Counted from the stretch's first letter, positions 1-9,266 are shown. The stretch is DNA of 64,000 nucleotides from an uncultured Pelagibacteraceae bacterium (GCA_902603555.1 CACKVD010000002.1:1-64000), one strand, 5' to 3'. The notes: a model not told the origin generated them from the sequence alone. Program-made: numbers and translations.

Positions 1-1
1 A

Positions 2-298
2 CTTTATGAAGCTTGTAGAACAATAATTGAACATGAAGATGCTTTTATAGATCTTGCTTTTGAAATGGGTCCAATGGAAGGTTTAACTGCTAAGGAAGTT
101 AAAGATTATATCAGATTTATTGCTAATAGAAGATTAGACCAACTTGGTTTGGAAGCAATTTATGATGTGCAAAAAAATCCTCTTGGTTGGTTAGATACTA
201 TGTTGAATGCAGTTGAGCACATGAACTTTTTTGAAGGTCGTGCAACAGAGTATTCTAAAGCGTCTACACAAGGAACTTGGGTAGAAGCGTTTAGTTAA
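2..298 (+). CDS. nrdB: Ribonucleoside-diphosphate reductase beta subunit, C-terminal part (5' end outside window)
   Basis: The reading frame is open from base 2 to a TAA at 296-298 and has no start in the window, so this is the 3' end of a longer gene. The visible 98 residues read as the helical C-terminal part of a class I ribonucleotide reductase small subunit, including segments like ANRRLDQLGLEAIYDV and NPLGWLDTML. The family carries the metal/radical cofactor that activates the alpha subunit, making deoxyribonucleotides in the cytoplasm. The metal ligands and radical tyrosine lie upstream and cannot be checked. The gene ends two bases before the stop of a convergent citrate synthase-like gene. 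Confidence 0.82.
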   Translation, partial: LYEACRTIIEHEDAFIDLAFEMGPMEGLTAKEVKDYIRFIANRRLDQLGLEAIYDVQKNPLGWLDTMLNAVEHMNFFEGRATEYSKASTQGTWVEAFS

Positions 299-300
299 AA

Positions 301-1425
301 TTATCTTTGATTTAATTGTACAACTTTTCTATGTTGGTTACCTTTGTAACTAGCAAGTGGTCTTATTAATTTATTTGCAGCATGTTGCTCCATGATATGA
401 GCTGACCAACCTGTAATTCTTGAAATTACAAAAATAGGTGTGAAAAAATCTGTATCAAAACCCATCAAATGATATGTTGGTCCAGTGGGATAGTCTACAT
501 TTGGATGTATATTTTTTCTTTCAATCATTACTCTTTCTACAATATCATAAATTTTTTCAAATTTTTTATCTTTTTTAATTTTAGCAACTTTTGCAAAATA
601 TCTTCTCATTGTTGGAACTCTAGAGTCACCAGATTTATAAACTCTATGACCAAATCCCATAACTACATCTTTGTTATCTAATGCATTATTAATCCATTTA
701 AGAGCGTTATTTGGTGACTTAATTTTATTCATCATGTGCATAACTTCTTCGTTTGCTCCTCCATGCAGAGGACCTTTTAAACTCGCTATAGCTCCAGTAA
801 TAGCACCATGTATATCAGATAAACTACTAGTAATAGTTCTTGCAGTAAATGTAGATACATTAAAACTATGTTCTGCATATAAAATTAAAGATACATCAAA
901 AGCCTTCACGATCTCTTTTTGAGGCACTTTTCCAAAACACATATAAAAAAAATTTTCCGCAATATTAAAATTTTTTTTAGGTTTAATAATTTTTTTACCT
1001 TTTCTTAATCTATAAAAAGCAGCTAAAGCTGTGGGTGTTTTAGCTAAAATTCTTATAGCTTTTCGCATGTTAGCTTCTGGGGAAGAGTCATTTGTTTCTT
1101 TGTCTTCAAGACCCAATACACTTACAGCTGTTCTTGCAACATCCATTGGATGAGATTTTTTAGGCATCTTCTTTAAAATTGAATAAAGATCTTTTGAAAG
1201 ATCTCTATTATTTCTTTCCTCTTTTTCAAATTTTCTAAGTTGAATAGTGTTTGGCAAATCCTTGTTCAAAATTAAATAGGCAACTTCTTCAAATTTACAG
1301 TATTCACATAAATCTTGTGCAGCATATCCTCTATAAGTAAGAGAATTAATTTCAGGCATGACTTTTGAAACTTCTGTTTCATCAACAACTATTCCTAATA
1401 AACCTTTTTTGATTTCATCGCTCAT
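301..1425 (-). CDS. prpC: 2-methylcitrate synthase / citrate synthase family
   Basis: This 374-residue protein belongs to the citrate synthase family. Family active-site features are visible: a histidine in YAEHSFN (about residue 186), LHGGANEE (H221), the GHRVYK signature (H260) and the aspartate of NVDYPTG (D311). The family condenses oxaloacetate with acetyl-CoA or propionyl-CoA. I favour 2-methylcitrate synthase because the length fits the short form and prpB and prpD lie directly upstream on the same strand. The ATG overlaps the prpB stop (TAATG), so translation is probably coupled. Citrate synthase activity cannot be excluded from sequence alone. Confidence 0.82.
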   Translation of the reverse strand: MSDEIKKGLLGIVVDETEVSKVMPEINSLTYRGYAAQDLCEYCKFEEVAYLILNKDLPNTIQLRKFEKEERNNRDLSKDLYSILKKMPKKSHPMDVARTAVSVLGLEDKETNDSSPEANMRKAIRILAKTPTALAAFYRLRKGKKIIKPKKNFNIAENFFYMCFGKVPQKEIVKAFDVSLILYAEHSFNVSTFTARTITSSLSDIHGAITGAIASLKGPLHGGANEEVMHMMNKIKSPNNALKWINNALDNKDVVMGFGHRVYKSGDSRVPTMRRYFAKVAKIKKDKKFEKIYDIVERVMIERKNIHPNVDYPTGPTYHLMGFDTDFFTPIFVISRITGWSAHIMEQHAANKLIRPLASYKGNQHRKVVQLNQR

Positions 1426-2321
1426 TATTCATGACCTTCAGTACTAAAGTTATATATTTTTTCGTCCAAACTATTATATTTTTCGTAATCAACAAGCTCA
1501 TATAATCGTTTTCTGGTTTGCATTTTATCAATAATATTGTTTTGATGTCCATCTGCATAAATGTCTCTTAATCCATCCTCAACATTTTTCATTGCTAATC
1601 TTTGCGTTGTAACAGGATAAATAACAATATTATAACCGAATTCTTCTAGCTCTTTATAATTAAACAATTTAGATTTTCCAAACTCCGTCATGTTCGCGAG
1701 TAAATAGCACGATAGATTTTTTCTAACCCTTTCAAAATCTTTTTCATTTTCTAAAGCTTCTGGAAAAACTATCTCAGCACCTGCATCAACATAAGCTTTA
1801 CATCTGTCAATCATTTTATCGATTCCTTCTACACTTTTCGCATCTGACCTAGCAATAATCTTAAAATTTTCATCTTTTTTTGTAGAGACACATTCTTTAA
1901 TTTTTTTAACCATTGCATCGGTTGAAATTAGTTCTTTATTATCTAAATGACCACATCTTTTTCTTTCTATTTGATCTTCTAAGTGTACTGCACTAATTCC
2001 AAATTCTTCGAAAGTTTCAATTGTTTCTTTACAAGACTTAAATCCAGTATCTATGTCAACAATTGTTGGAAGATTAGTTACTCTTGAAATTAAATATGAT
2101 CGAGTACTTACATCTTGTAATGTTGTTAAACCAATATCAGGAAAACCAAGATCATTTGCCATTACTCCACCTGAGACATAAACAGCATCATAACCTATTT
2201 CCTCAATTAATTTTGCAGTCAATGGGTTGTATGCACCAGGCACTCTTAAAATTTTTTTTGATTTTAATTTTTTTACAAAATCCTCTCTTTTTTGATTAGG
2301 TTTTTTTTCTACAAAATGCAT
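1425..2321 (-). CDS. prpB: 2-methylisocitrate lyase (PEP mutase / isocitrate lyase superfamily)
   Basis: A 298-residue member of the isocitrate lyase/PEP mutase superfamily. It carries the lyase signature KRCGHLDNK near residue 125 and, earlier, the VDIDTGF metal-binding segment typical of PrpB. The enzyme splits 2-methylisocitrate into pyruvate and succinate, the last step of propionate oxidation by the methylcitrate cycle. I chose the ATG at 2321 over an in-frame TTG one codon upstream. This ATG overlaps the TGA of the preceding prpD 3' segment (TGATG), which implies translational coupling. The downstream gene prpC overlaps in the same way. Confidence 0.87.
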   Translation of the reverse strand: MHFVEKKPNQKREDFVKKLKSKKILRVPGAYNPLTAKLIEEIGYDAVYVSGGVMANDLGFPDIGLTTLQDVSTRSYLISRVTNLPTIVDIDTGFKSCKETIETFEEFGISAVHLEDQIERKRCGHLDNKELISTDAMVKKIKECVSTKKDENFKIIARSDAKSVEGIDKMIDRCKAYVDAGAEIVFPEALENEKDFERVRKNLSCYLLANMTEFGKSKLFNYKELEEFGYNIVIYPVTTQRLAMKNVEDGLRDIYADGHQNNIIDKMQTRKRLYELVDYEKYNSLDEKIYNFSTEGHE

Positions 2322-2590
2322 CAAAAAATTCCTTTTTTTAAATTTCTTTTTAGTTTACTTTTTTTAATCTCAATATTTAATTGATCTAATTGACCTGATT
2401 TTAATTTTCTGAGATTTTGTACTGTTTTTAAAAATCTATCATTCTCTTTTTTATCAATAATATTTTCAGTTAGCGTTAAAAATTTATTAATATAATTTAG
2501 TCTTTTAAACGGTCTTAAACCATAAGGGTGTGCATCTGCTTTATCCTGTTGTTCAATTATTTTTTTACCGTTTTTCAGTGAAATTACCAC
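2321..2590 (-). CDS. prpD: C-terminal segment of MmgE/PrpD-family protein, separated by a frameshift
   Basis: This 89-codon frame (GTG at 2590) looks like the C-terminal end of an MmgE/PrpD protein: a beta strand of the type [13 protein letters not shown], then [16 protein letters not shown] and a helical tail. It lacks its own domain start. Read upstream in this frame, homology-like sequence ([12 protein letters not shown]) continues until the run of eight A residues (T8 at 2606-2613 on the plus strand) and then hits a stop. One extra A there would join it to the upstream frame, giving about 500 residues, close to normal PrpD length. Its stop overlaps the prpB start, so ribosomes may still reach it. 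Confidence 0.72.
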   Translation of the reverse strand: MVISLKNGKKIIEQQDKADAHPYGLRPFKRLNYINKFLTLTENIIDKKENDRFLKTVQNLRKLKSGQLDQLNIEIKKSKLKRNLKKGIF

Positions 2591-3822
2591 TCTAGCACCA
2601 AATGATTTTTTTTAGGATTTGGATCATGATATTTTTTTGTCCATTTTTTATCTTCATGAGTTTTAATTGATCGCCAAATCTTAATAGTACTTTTCTTTTT
2701 AGCTCTTGCTTTTGTATAAGATTTTACATGATGCCAATTGCCATCTTCTAAAGCCACCGCAAATATATACATAATAGAATGGTCTAAGGTTTCTCGGCTA
2801 GCTTTTGGATCCATTTTTTGTGGGTCGTTTGCACCTGTACCAATTACATAATGAGTATGATGACTTGTGTATATATCAATTTTTTTTATTTTACCTAAAT
2901 CTGGTATTTTTTTTTTAAGTTTTTTAGCTAAATCGATAAGAGCTTGAGACTGATATTCAGCTGAATATTCTTTTGTATAAGTTTCTAATATTGCTTTTTT
3001 AGTTTCACCTTTTTTAGGTAGAGGAACTTTGTAAAGAGCTTTCTTTCCATCTAAAATTCTAGCAACCACACTATCTTCGCCTTCATAAATTGGACTTGGG
3101 GCACCTTCACCACGCATTACTCTATCTACCGCTTCTATTGCTAACTTTCCAGCATGGGCTGGAGCGTATGCTTTCCAACTTGAAATTTCACCTTTTCTTG
3201 ATTGCCTTGTGGATACTGTTGTATGCAAAGCTTGTTGTATAGCTTGATAAATTGTTTCAGTATTTAATCTTAACATTGTACCAAGTCCAGCAGCTACACT
3301 TGGCCCTAAATGAGCTATGTGATCTATTTTATGTTTATGCAAACAAATTCCTTTAACCAAATTTACCTGAACTTCATAAGCGGTAATAATACCTCTCAAA
3401 AGATCTAAACCACTTTTTTTATTTTGTTGAGCAACACTTATTAGTGGAGGAATGTTATCTCCTGGATGACTATAATCTGCTGCCAAAAAAGTATCATGAA
3501 AATCTAGCTCTCTCACAGCAGTTCCATTAGACCAAGCGGCCCATTCGCAATCAAATTTCAATTTTTTACTTATTCCAAATAAAGTAGCTCCATTTTTTCT
3601 AGAATGTTTTAAAGCCATCTCTCTAGAAGAGATTACTGGTTTTCTATTAAGAGATGCAATAGCAACTGAAGCATTATCAATAATTCTATTGATAACCATA
3701 TCAACAGCTTTGTTATCTAATTTTGAATTATCACTTGCAATTTCAGCAATTTTCCATGCAAGTTGATTTTTTTTGGGCAAATGAACTTTAGATGCGTAAA
3801 CTTTTACTTTATGTACTATCAA
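2584..3822 (-). CDS. prpD: 2-methylcitrate dehydratase, MmgE/PrpD family (main part, frameshifted near the 3' end)
   Basis: A 412-residue frame with the features of the MmgE/PrpD family, such as [28 protein letters not shown] and [15 protein letters not shown]. The family dehydrates 2-methylcitrate in the methylcitrate cycle. The frame ends early in an unrelated tail (NHLVLEW) just after an A8 run; the missing C-terminal part follows in another frame (2321-2590). The start is a TTG at 3822 with a good GGAG ribosome site five bases upstream; I see no suitable ATG nearby. Homopolymer slippage, assembly error or a real mutation could each explain the break. Confidence 0.8.
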   Translation of the reverse strand: MIVHKVKVYASKVHLPKKNQLAWKIAEIASDNSKLDNKAVDMVINRIIDNASVAIASLNRKPVISSREMALKHSRKNGATLFGISKKLKFDCEWAAWSNGTAVRELDFHDTFLAADYSHPGDNIPPLISVAQQNKKSGLDLLRGIITAYEVQVNLVKGICLHKHKIDHIAHLGPSVAAGLGTMLRLNTETIYQAIQQALHTTVSTRQSRKGEISSWKAYAPAHAGKLAIEAVDRVMRGEGAPSPIYEGEDSVVARILDGKKALYKVPLPKKGETKKAILETYTKEYSAEYQSQALIDLAKKLKKKIPDLGKIKKIDIYTSHHTHYVIGTGANDPQKMDPKASRETLDHSIMYIFAVALEDGNWHHVKSYTKARAKKKSTIKIWRSIKTHEDKKWTKKYHDPNPKKNHLVLEW

Positions 3823-3825
3823 AAT

Positions 3826-3845
3826 AACTCCTAATTCTCGGAGTT
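3826..3845 (-). promoter_or_regulatory. Hairpin covering the prpD ribosome-binding site
   Basis: Read on the minus strand, AACTCC and GGAGTT form a six-base-pair stem around an eight-base loop. The GGAG half is the apparent Shine-Dalgarno sequence for the TTG start at 3822. If it folds, the hairpin would mask the ribosome site. The stem is short and could be chance in this composition. Confidence 0.35.
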
Positions 3846-3876
3846 GTTTTTAATAGTTAAAAAAAAATAATCAATA

Positions 3877-4560
3877 TTAAAGATATTTTGATACAATTTT
3901 TTCAATACCAGTGAAGTCTTTTACTAGGTGATTGTGATATATTTCAGTTGTATTTTTTTCTGTATAACCATCTTCTAATAAGATCACAGGCATTCCAGCA
4001 TTTTTTGCTGCGTTGGCATCAGTTTCGCTATCACCAATCATTAAAGTTTTTTTGATATCTCCACCCAATATTTCAACAACAGATGTTAAATGTCTTGGAT
4101 CAGGCTTACAATATTCAAAAGTATTATGACCAGCAACGTATTCAAAGAAATCATAGATACCTATTTTTTTCAAAAGATCTATTGCAAGATGTTCTTGTTT
4201 GTTTGTGCAAACAGCCATTGATATTTCTTTTTCCTTACACCAGATTAGGAACTCTTTTACACCATTTATCAAAGTACTTTCATTAACAATGTTTTTTCCA
4301 TAAAATTCCACAAAATCATTAACCATTTCTTTTTTAATCTTTTCATCCTGAACTTTTCCAAATTCTTTTTTTGCTTGTCCCCAAATGGATCTACCAAGCA
4401 TTGCACCCGCTCCTTGACCAACTAAGTTTCTTATTTCTTCAGTAGATTTCGTTGGATATCCGAATTTTTTCATTACATGATTATGAGCTCGCATTAAATC
4501 AGGTGCTGTATCAACCAAAGTACCATCTAAATCAAAAAGAATTGTGTATTGTTGTGTCAT
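3877..4560 (-). CDS. gph: Phosphoglycolate phosphatase-like HAD hydrolase
   Basis: A 227-residue haloacid dehalogenase-superfamily phosphatase. HAD motif I (FDLDGTLVDTAPD) is at the N-terminus, motif II is in MAVCTNK, and motif III/IV is in CKPDPRHL followed by MIGDSETDANAAKNAG. The layout and helical cap match Gph, which dephosphorylates 2-phosphoglycolate, a by-product of DNA repair and oxygenation. I start it at ATG 4560; an in-frame TTG two codons upstream is less likely. It diverges from the glmU-like gene across about 70 bp and lies downstream of nothing obvious on its strand, so it may be a single-gene unit. HAD substrate assignment is never secure from motifs alone. Confidence 0.8.
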   Translation of the reverse strand: MTQQYTILFDLDGTLVDTAPDLMRAHNHVMKKFGYPTKSTEEIRNLVGQGAGAMLGRSIWGQAKKEFGKVQDEKIKKEMVNDFVEFYGKNIVNESTLINGVKEFLIWCKEKEISMAVCTNKQEHLAIDLLKKIGIYDFFEYVAGHNTFEYCKPDPRHLTSVVEILGGDIKKTLMIGDSETDANAAKNAGMPVILLEDGYTEKNTTEIYHNHLVKDFTGIEKIVSKYL

Positions 4561-4631
4561 AATCAAAAGTATTTTTAAGAAATATTTTGTGAATTAAGAA
4601 ATATATATACTTAATATAAAGAATTTCCTAG

Positions 4632-5252
4632 ATGAAACGGTTTAATAAACAAAAACTACAAAATAAACTTAGAAATAAATTTCTGAAGTCTGGTGTAAAA
4701 ATAATAGGTCCTGAGACAATTTATTTTTCAGAAGATACAAAAATTGGAAAAAATGTAACTATTGAGCCATATGTTGTTTTTGGATCAAAAGTTAAAGTTG
4801 GAAACAGTGTTACAATAAAATCTTTTTCTCATTTAGAAAATTGTAAAATTGAAAATAATGTTGATTTAGGACCTTACGCCAGAATAAGACCAGGCACTAT
4901 TTTGAAAGAGGGTTCAAAGGTTGGTAATTTTGTTGAAATTAAAAAAAGTGTAATTGGTAAAAAATCAAAAGTAAACCACTTATCATATATAGGTGATAGT
5001 CAAATTGGTAAATCTGTTAATATTGGAGCAGGTACAATTACCTGTAATTATGATGGTGTAAAAAAAAGTAAAACAAAAATTAAAGATAATGTATTTATTG
5101 GGTCTAATTCATCTTTAGTAGCTCCTTTAACAATTGAGGAAAAAAGTGTTGTTGGAGCTGGTTCTGTCATTACAAAAAAGGTAAGAAAAAAATCATTAGC
5201 ATTAACGAGAAGTTTACAAACTGAAGTTAAAAATTATAAAAGAAAAAAATAA
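4632..5252 (+). CDS. glmU: GlmU-type acetyltransferase domain protein (left-handed beta-helix only)
   Basis: A 206-residue hexapeptide-repeat protein matching the C-terminal half of GlmU. Diagnostic stretches are DLGPYARIRPGT, VGNFVEIKKS, VNHLSYIGDSQIG and NIGAGTITCNYDG, ending in SLALTRSLQ. These carry the acetyl-CoA and glucosamine-1-phosphate binding sites of the acetyltransferase that makes GlcNAc-1-P. The N-terminal uridylyltransferase (about 230 residues, LAAGxGTRM motif) is absent; the protein begins around the linker helix. It sits two bases upstream of glmS, so the context is UDP-GlcNAc synthesis. The uridylyltransferase step must be supplied by another gene outside this window, or this is a related sugar acetyltransferase. 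Confidence 0.83.
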   Translation: MKRFNKQKLQNKLRNKFLKSGVKIIGPETIYFSEDTKIGKNVTIEPYVVFGSKVKVGNSVTIKSFSHLENCKIENNVDLGPYARIRPGTILKEGSKVGNFVEIKKSVIGKKSKVNHLSYIGDSQIGKSVNIGAGTITCNYDGVKKSKTKIKDNVFIGSNSSLVAPLTIEEKSVVGAGSVITKKVRKKSLALTRSLQTEVKNYKRKK

Positions 5253-5254
5253 TT

Positions 5255-7075
5255 ATGTGTGGAATTATAGGCATAAATAGTAACAAACCAGTTTCATTAA
5301 CAATAATAAATTCTTTAAAAAAATTAGAATACAGAGGATATGACTCCGCAGGAATTGCTACTCTCTCAAGTGGTTTAATTAATGAGGTTAAATCAGAGGG
5401 GAGGGTAGACAATCTTGAAAAAAATTCTTTAGTACAAAATATGGCAGGCACTATTGGTATAGGGCACGTTAGATGGGCAACACATGGCTCACCAAATAGT
5501 ATTAATGCTCATCCACATTCATCTCAAAATGTATCAGTTGTTCATAATGGAATTATTGAAAATTCAACATTGTTAAAAAAGTTTTTAGTAAGTAAAGGAC
5601 ATATATTTAAATCTCAAACAGATACAGAGGTTATTGTTCATCTAATTACTGAACATTTAAAAACTGAAAATATAATTAATTCAATTAAAAAAACTTTAAA
5701 AGCTCTACACGGTAGTTTTGCATTGGGGATTATATTTAAAGACGAACCAGATTTAATAGTTGGTGCAAGACGAGGCTCCCCTTTAGCAGTTGGTTATGGG
5801 CCAAATGAGAATTATTTAGGATCTGACTCTTATGCACTTAAATCTATGACTAATAAAATTACTTATCTAAATGATGGAGAGTTTTGTATTATTAAAAAAG
5901 ATCATGTAGAATTCTTTAGTGAGGATGGGACAAAAATTAATAAAAAAGTTTTAGAGTTATCAAGTGAAGAAGAAAAATATGATAAAGGTGATTATAAACA
6001 CTTTATGGCTAAAGAAATAGAAGAACAGCCGAAAACTTTAAAGAATGGAATTAAAGAATATATAGATACTGCTAGCAATGATATTAACATTTATAATATT
6101 CCTTGGAAAAAAAATGAAATTTCTTCTATTACTTTAATTGGCTGTGGTACAGCTTATCACTCATGTTTAATGGCTAAATACTGGTTTGAAGAGTTAACCA
6201 CGTTAGAAGTTAATATAGATATAGCGTCAGAATTTAGGTATAGAAAAAATAGGTTTAAAAAAGATAGTTTATATGTTTTTGTTTCCCAATCTGGGGAAAC
6301 AGCTGATACTTATGCAGCACTAGACTTATGTAATAAAAATGGAATGAAAACTTGTGCAGTTGTAAATGTTATTGAAAGCTCTATTGCAAGAGATTCAAAA
6401 TTTGTTCTGCCTATTCATTGTGGTACTGAAATTGGAGTTGCATCAACGAAAGCATTTTTAGGACAAATTCTTATACTTTATATTTTGGCTTTAAAATTAG
6501 GTTTAATGAGAGGTGATTTAGAAAAAAAAGAACTATCTGAGAAACTGAAAGATTTAAAAGAGTTACCAAAATTAGTAGAACAAACATTGTTGACGGACAA
6601 TAAAATACAAAATGTATCTAATACGTTTAATGAAGCAAAAGGATCTATGTTCTTGGGAAGAGGTTTTTCTTATCCGATAGCTTTGGAGGGAGCACTTAAG
6701 TTAAAGGAATTATCTTATGTTCATGCCGAAGGATATCCTGCGGGTGAAATGAAACATGGACCATTAGCTTTAATTGAAGACGGAATGCCGGTAGTAGTAT
6801 TAGCTCCGAGAGATAACTATTATAAAAAAACTATTTCTAATATGCAGGAAGTTATCGCAAGAGGTGCAAAAGTTTTATTAATAACAAATAAGAGTAATGA
6901 TGAAATTGTATCTGAAAATATTTGGGAAACAATTGAAGTTGAAAGCACTAACCAAGATCTTTTACCGTTTCTTTTGACTATACCATTGCAGAAACTTGCA
7001 TATTATTCAGCATTAAAAAAAGGTTTTGATATAGATAAGCCTAGAAATTTAGCTAAATCTGTAACCGTTGAATAA
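5255..7075 (+). CDS. glmS: Glutamine-fructose-6-phosphate aminotransferase (isomerizing)
   Basis: A full-length 606-residue GlmS. The N-terminal glutaminase domain starts with the catalytic Cys2 (MCGIIG) and carries YRGYDSAGIA and GHVRWATHG. Two SIS sugar-isomerase domains follow (about 290-430 and 460-595), with SQSGETADT, EGALKLKELSYVHAEGY and the C-terminal KPRNLAKSVTVE. It transfers glutamine amide nitrogen to fructose-6-phosphate to make glucosamine-6-phosphate, the first step toward peptidoglycan and lipopolysaccharide amino sugars. It follows the acetyltransferase gene by two bases and is probably co-transcribed with it. I see no glmS ribozyme upstream. Confidence 0.96.
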   Translation: MCGIIGINSNKPVSLTIINSLKKLEYRGYDSAGIATLSSGLINEVKSEGRVDNLEKNSLVQNMAGTIGIGHVRWATHGSPNSINAHPHSSQNVSVVHNGIIENSTLLKKFLVSKGHIFKSQTDTEVIVHLITEHLKTENIINSIKKTLKALHGSFALGIIFKDEPDLIVGARRGSPLAVGYGPNENYLGSDSYALKSMTNKITYLNDGEFCIIKKDHVEFFSEDGTKINKKVLELSSEEEKYDKGDYKHFMAKEIEEQPKTLKNGIKEYIDTASNDINIYNIPWKKNEISSITLIGCGTAYHSCLMAKYWFEELTTLEVNIDIASEFRYRKNRFKKDSLYVFVSQSGETADTYAALDLCNKNGMKTCAVVNVIESSIARDSKFVLPIHCGTEIGVASTKAFLGQILILYILALKLGLMRGDLEKKELSEKLKDLKELPKLVEQTLLTDNKIQNVSNTFNEAKGSMFLGRGFSYPIALEGALKLKELSYVHAEGYPAGEMKHGPLALIEDGMPVVVLAPRDNYYKKTISNMQEVIARGAKVLLITNKSNDEIVSENIWETIEVESTNQDLLPFLLTIPLQKLAYYSALKKGFDIDKPRNLAKSVTVE

Positions 7076-7110
7076 TAAAAAAACTCTGATACAACAATCT
7101 TAGGTTGAAC

Positions 7111-8490
7111 ATGAAAAATTGGAAAATAAACAGCTGGAAAAAATATCCAGTAAAACATATTCCGGAGTACCCGGATAAAAAAGAGTTGGATAAAGTTTTA
7201 GATAAAATGAGAACTTTTCCACCTTTAGTTTTTGCTGGTGAAACTAGACATCTTAAACAACAACTTGCAGAAGTTGTAGATGGGAAAGCTTTTCTTTTAC
7301 AAGGGGGTGATTGTGCCGAAAGTTTTGCAGAATTTCATCCAGATAATATTAGAGATACTTTTAAATTGATGTTACAAATGTCATTAGTCCTTACTTACTC
7401 AGCATCATTGCCTGTTGTTAAATTAGGAAGAATTGCTGGACAGTTTTCAAAACCAAGAAGCTCACCAACAGAAACAAAAGATGGAATAGAGTTACCAAGT
7501 TATTTGGGAGATAATATCAATGGAATTGAATTTAGTGAAAAAGCTAGAATACCTGATCCAAAAAGATTATTCAAAGCTTATTCACAATCCGCAGCCACAC
7601 TAAATCTTGTTAGAGCATTTTGTCATGGCGGATTTGCTGATCTAAAAAATGTACACACATGGAATTTAGGTTTTATTAAAAAAAGTCCAGAAGCTAAAAG
7701 ATTTAAAGAACTAGAAGATCAAATAGCTAAAGCTTTGGCATTTATGGATGCATGTGGAATTAATTCAGACTTTAATAGAAGATTAAAAACTGTTAACTTC
7801 TGGACATCACATGAAGCATTGTTATTACCTTTTGAAGAGTCAATGACTAGATTAGATTCTACTACTGGTGAAAATCATGATACATCAGCTCACTTTGTTT
7901 GGATTGGAGATAGAACTAGACAACTTGATGGTGGACATGTTGAGTTTTGTAGAGGAATACATAATCCGATTGGTATTAAGTGTGGACCTACTTTAAAGGC
8001 TGATGATTTAATTAATCTATGTAATAAAATAAATCCATCTAATGAAAAAGGTAAAATTACTTTAATTTCAAGATTTGGTTATCAGAATGTATCTAAACAC
8101 TTACCGAAATTAATTAGAGCAATTAAAAAAGAAGGACTAAATGTTATTTGGTCATGTGATCCTTGTCATGGAAATACGATCCAATCTACAACTGGATTTA
8201 AAACAAGGCCATTTAATAGTGTCTTGAGTGAAGTTAAGAATGTATTTGCTTGTCACCAAAGTGAAGGAAGTTATGCAGGAGGATTGCATATAGAATTAAC
8301 AGGTCAAAACGTGACAGAATGTACTGGTGGCGCTCAAAAAATCTCTGATAAAGATTTATCTTCAAGATATCATACACATTGTGATCCTAGATTGAATGCA
8401 AACCAAGCTTTAGAATTAGCATTTTTGATTTCAGATGAGATAAAAAAGAATAGCACCTATTCTAAAAACGCTATTCAGGCGGCATCTTAG
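7111..8490 (+). CDS. aroG: 3-deoxy-D-arabino-heptulosonate-7-phosphate synthase, class II
   Basis: A 459-residue class II (plant/actinobacterial type) DAHP synthase. Typical segments include NSWKKYPVKHIPEYP at the N-terminus, AFLLQGGDCAESF near residue 70, RIAGQFSKPRSSPTE, FWTSHEALLLPFEE, WSCDPCHGNT and GGLHIELTGQNVTEC. It condenses phosphoenolpyruvate with erythrose-4-phosphate, opening the shikimate pathway in the cytoplasm. I use ATG 7111; an in-frame TTG lies two codons upstream. It is unrelated in sequence to the class I AroF/G/H enzymes. The gene sits 35 bases after glmS with no visible terminator. Confidence 0.94.
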   Translation: MKNWKINSWKKYPVKHIPEYPDKKELDKVLDKMRTFPPLVFAGETRHLKQQLAEVVDGKAFLLQGGDCAESFAEFHPDNIRDTFKLMLQMSLVLTYSASLPVVKLGRIAGQFSKPRSSPTETKDGIELPSYLGDNINGIEFSEKARIPDPKRLFKAYSQSAATLNLVRAFCHGGFADLKNVHTWNLGFIKKSPEAKRFKELEDQIAKALAFMDACGINSDFNRRLKTVNFWTSHEALLLPFEESMTRLDSTTGENHDTSAHFVWIGDRTRQLDGGHVEFCRGIHNPIGIKCGPTLKADDLINLCNKINPSNEKGKITLISRFGYQNVSKHLPKLIRAIKKEGLNVIWSCDPCHGNTIQSTTGFKTRPFNSVLSEVKNVFACHQSEGSYAGGLHIELTGQNVTECTGGAQKISDKDLSSRYHTHCDPRLNANQALELAFLISDEIKKNSTYSKNAIQAAS

Positions 8491-8528
8491 TCTATTGCTT
8501 TCAGGCATAGGATTATTACATATAAATC

Positions 8529-9266
8529 ATGACACCTTCAGAAAAAACAAAATTTATTTCAAACTGGATAAAATCATATGTTGATCAAATGCCAGTTAGG
8601 GCTCAATCTTTAGTTATAGGTATATCTGGTGGTATAGACTCGTCAGTTTCAAGTACATTAAGTGCTATGACAGGATTAAAGACTATAGTTTTAACAATGC
8701 CAATAAAGCAATTAAAAGATCAACATGATTTGAGTTTACGACATCAAGAATGGTTAATTAAAAATTTTAAAAATGTAGAATCACATACAATAAGTTTAGA
8801 TAAAGTATTTGAATCTTTCTCATCTACACTTAATAAATTTGATAATGAACATGGTTTTGCAAATTCAAGAGCAAGATTAAGAATGACAACTCTCTATCAA
8901 GTGGCAGCTGCTAACAAGGGAATAGTTGTAGGTACTGGAAATAAAGTTGAAGATTTTGGTGTTGGATTTTATACAAAATATGGTGATGGTGGAGTAGACA
9001 TATCCCCTATTGCAGATTGCAATAAAACTGAAGTTTGGGAACTTGGAAAAGAATTAGGTATATTAAATGAAATTATTGATGCTCCTCCAACGGATGGCCT
9101 TTGGAATGACGGTAGAACAGATGAAGGACAATTAGGTTTTAAATATGAGGATTTAGAAGATGCAATGGTCAATCCCGACTCACCTCATAAAGCAGAATAC
9201 GAAAAAATTAGAAAACAAAATTTGCATAAAATGGAGCCAATTCCAGTATGCAAAATTCCTAGTTAA
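8529..9266 (+). CDS. nadE: NAD+ synthetase, ammonia-dependent type
   Basis: A 245-residue NH3-dependent NAD synthase. The ATP pyrophosphatase P-loop SGGIDSS is at residues 33-39. Further family features are the GTGNKVEDFGVGFYTKYGDGGVD loop region around residue 140, DISPIADCNKTEV and APPTDGLWNDGRTDEGQLG. It amidates deamido-NAD to NAD+ in the cytoplasm. There is no N-terminal nitrilase-type glutaminase domain, so ammonia rather than glutamine is the expected donor. nadK, the NAD phosphorylating enzyme, also occurs in this window at 35.8 kb, though unlinked. Confidence 0.93.
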   Translation: MTPSEKTKFISNWIKSYVDQMPVRAQSLVIGISGGIDSSVSSTLSAMTGLKTIVLTMPIKQLKDQHDLSLRHQEWLIKNFKNVESHTISLDKVFESFSSTLNKFDNEHGFANSRARLRMTTLYQVAAANKGIVVGTGNKVEDFGVGFYTKYGDGGVDISPIADCNKTEVWELGKELGILNEIIDAPPTDGLWNDGRTDEGQLGFKYEDLEDAMVNPDSPHKAEYEKIRKQNLHKMEPIPVCKIPS

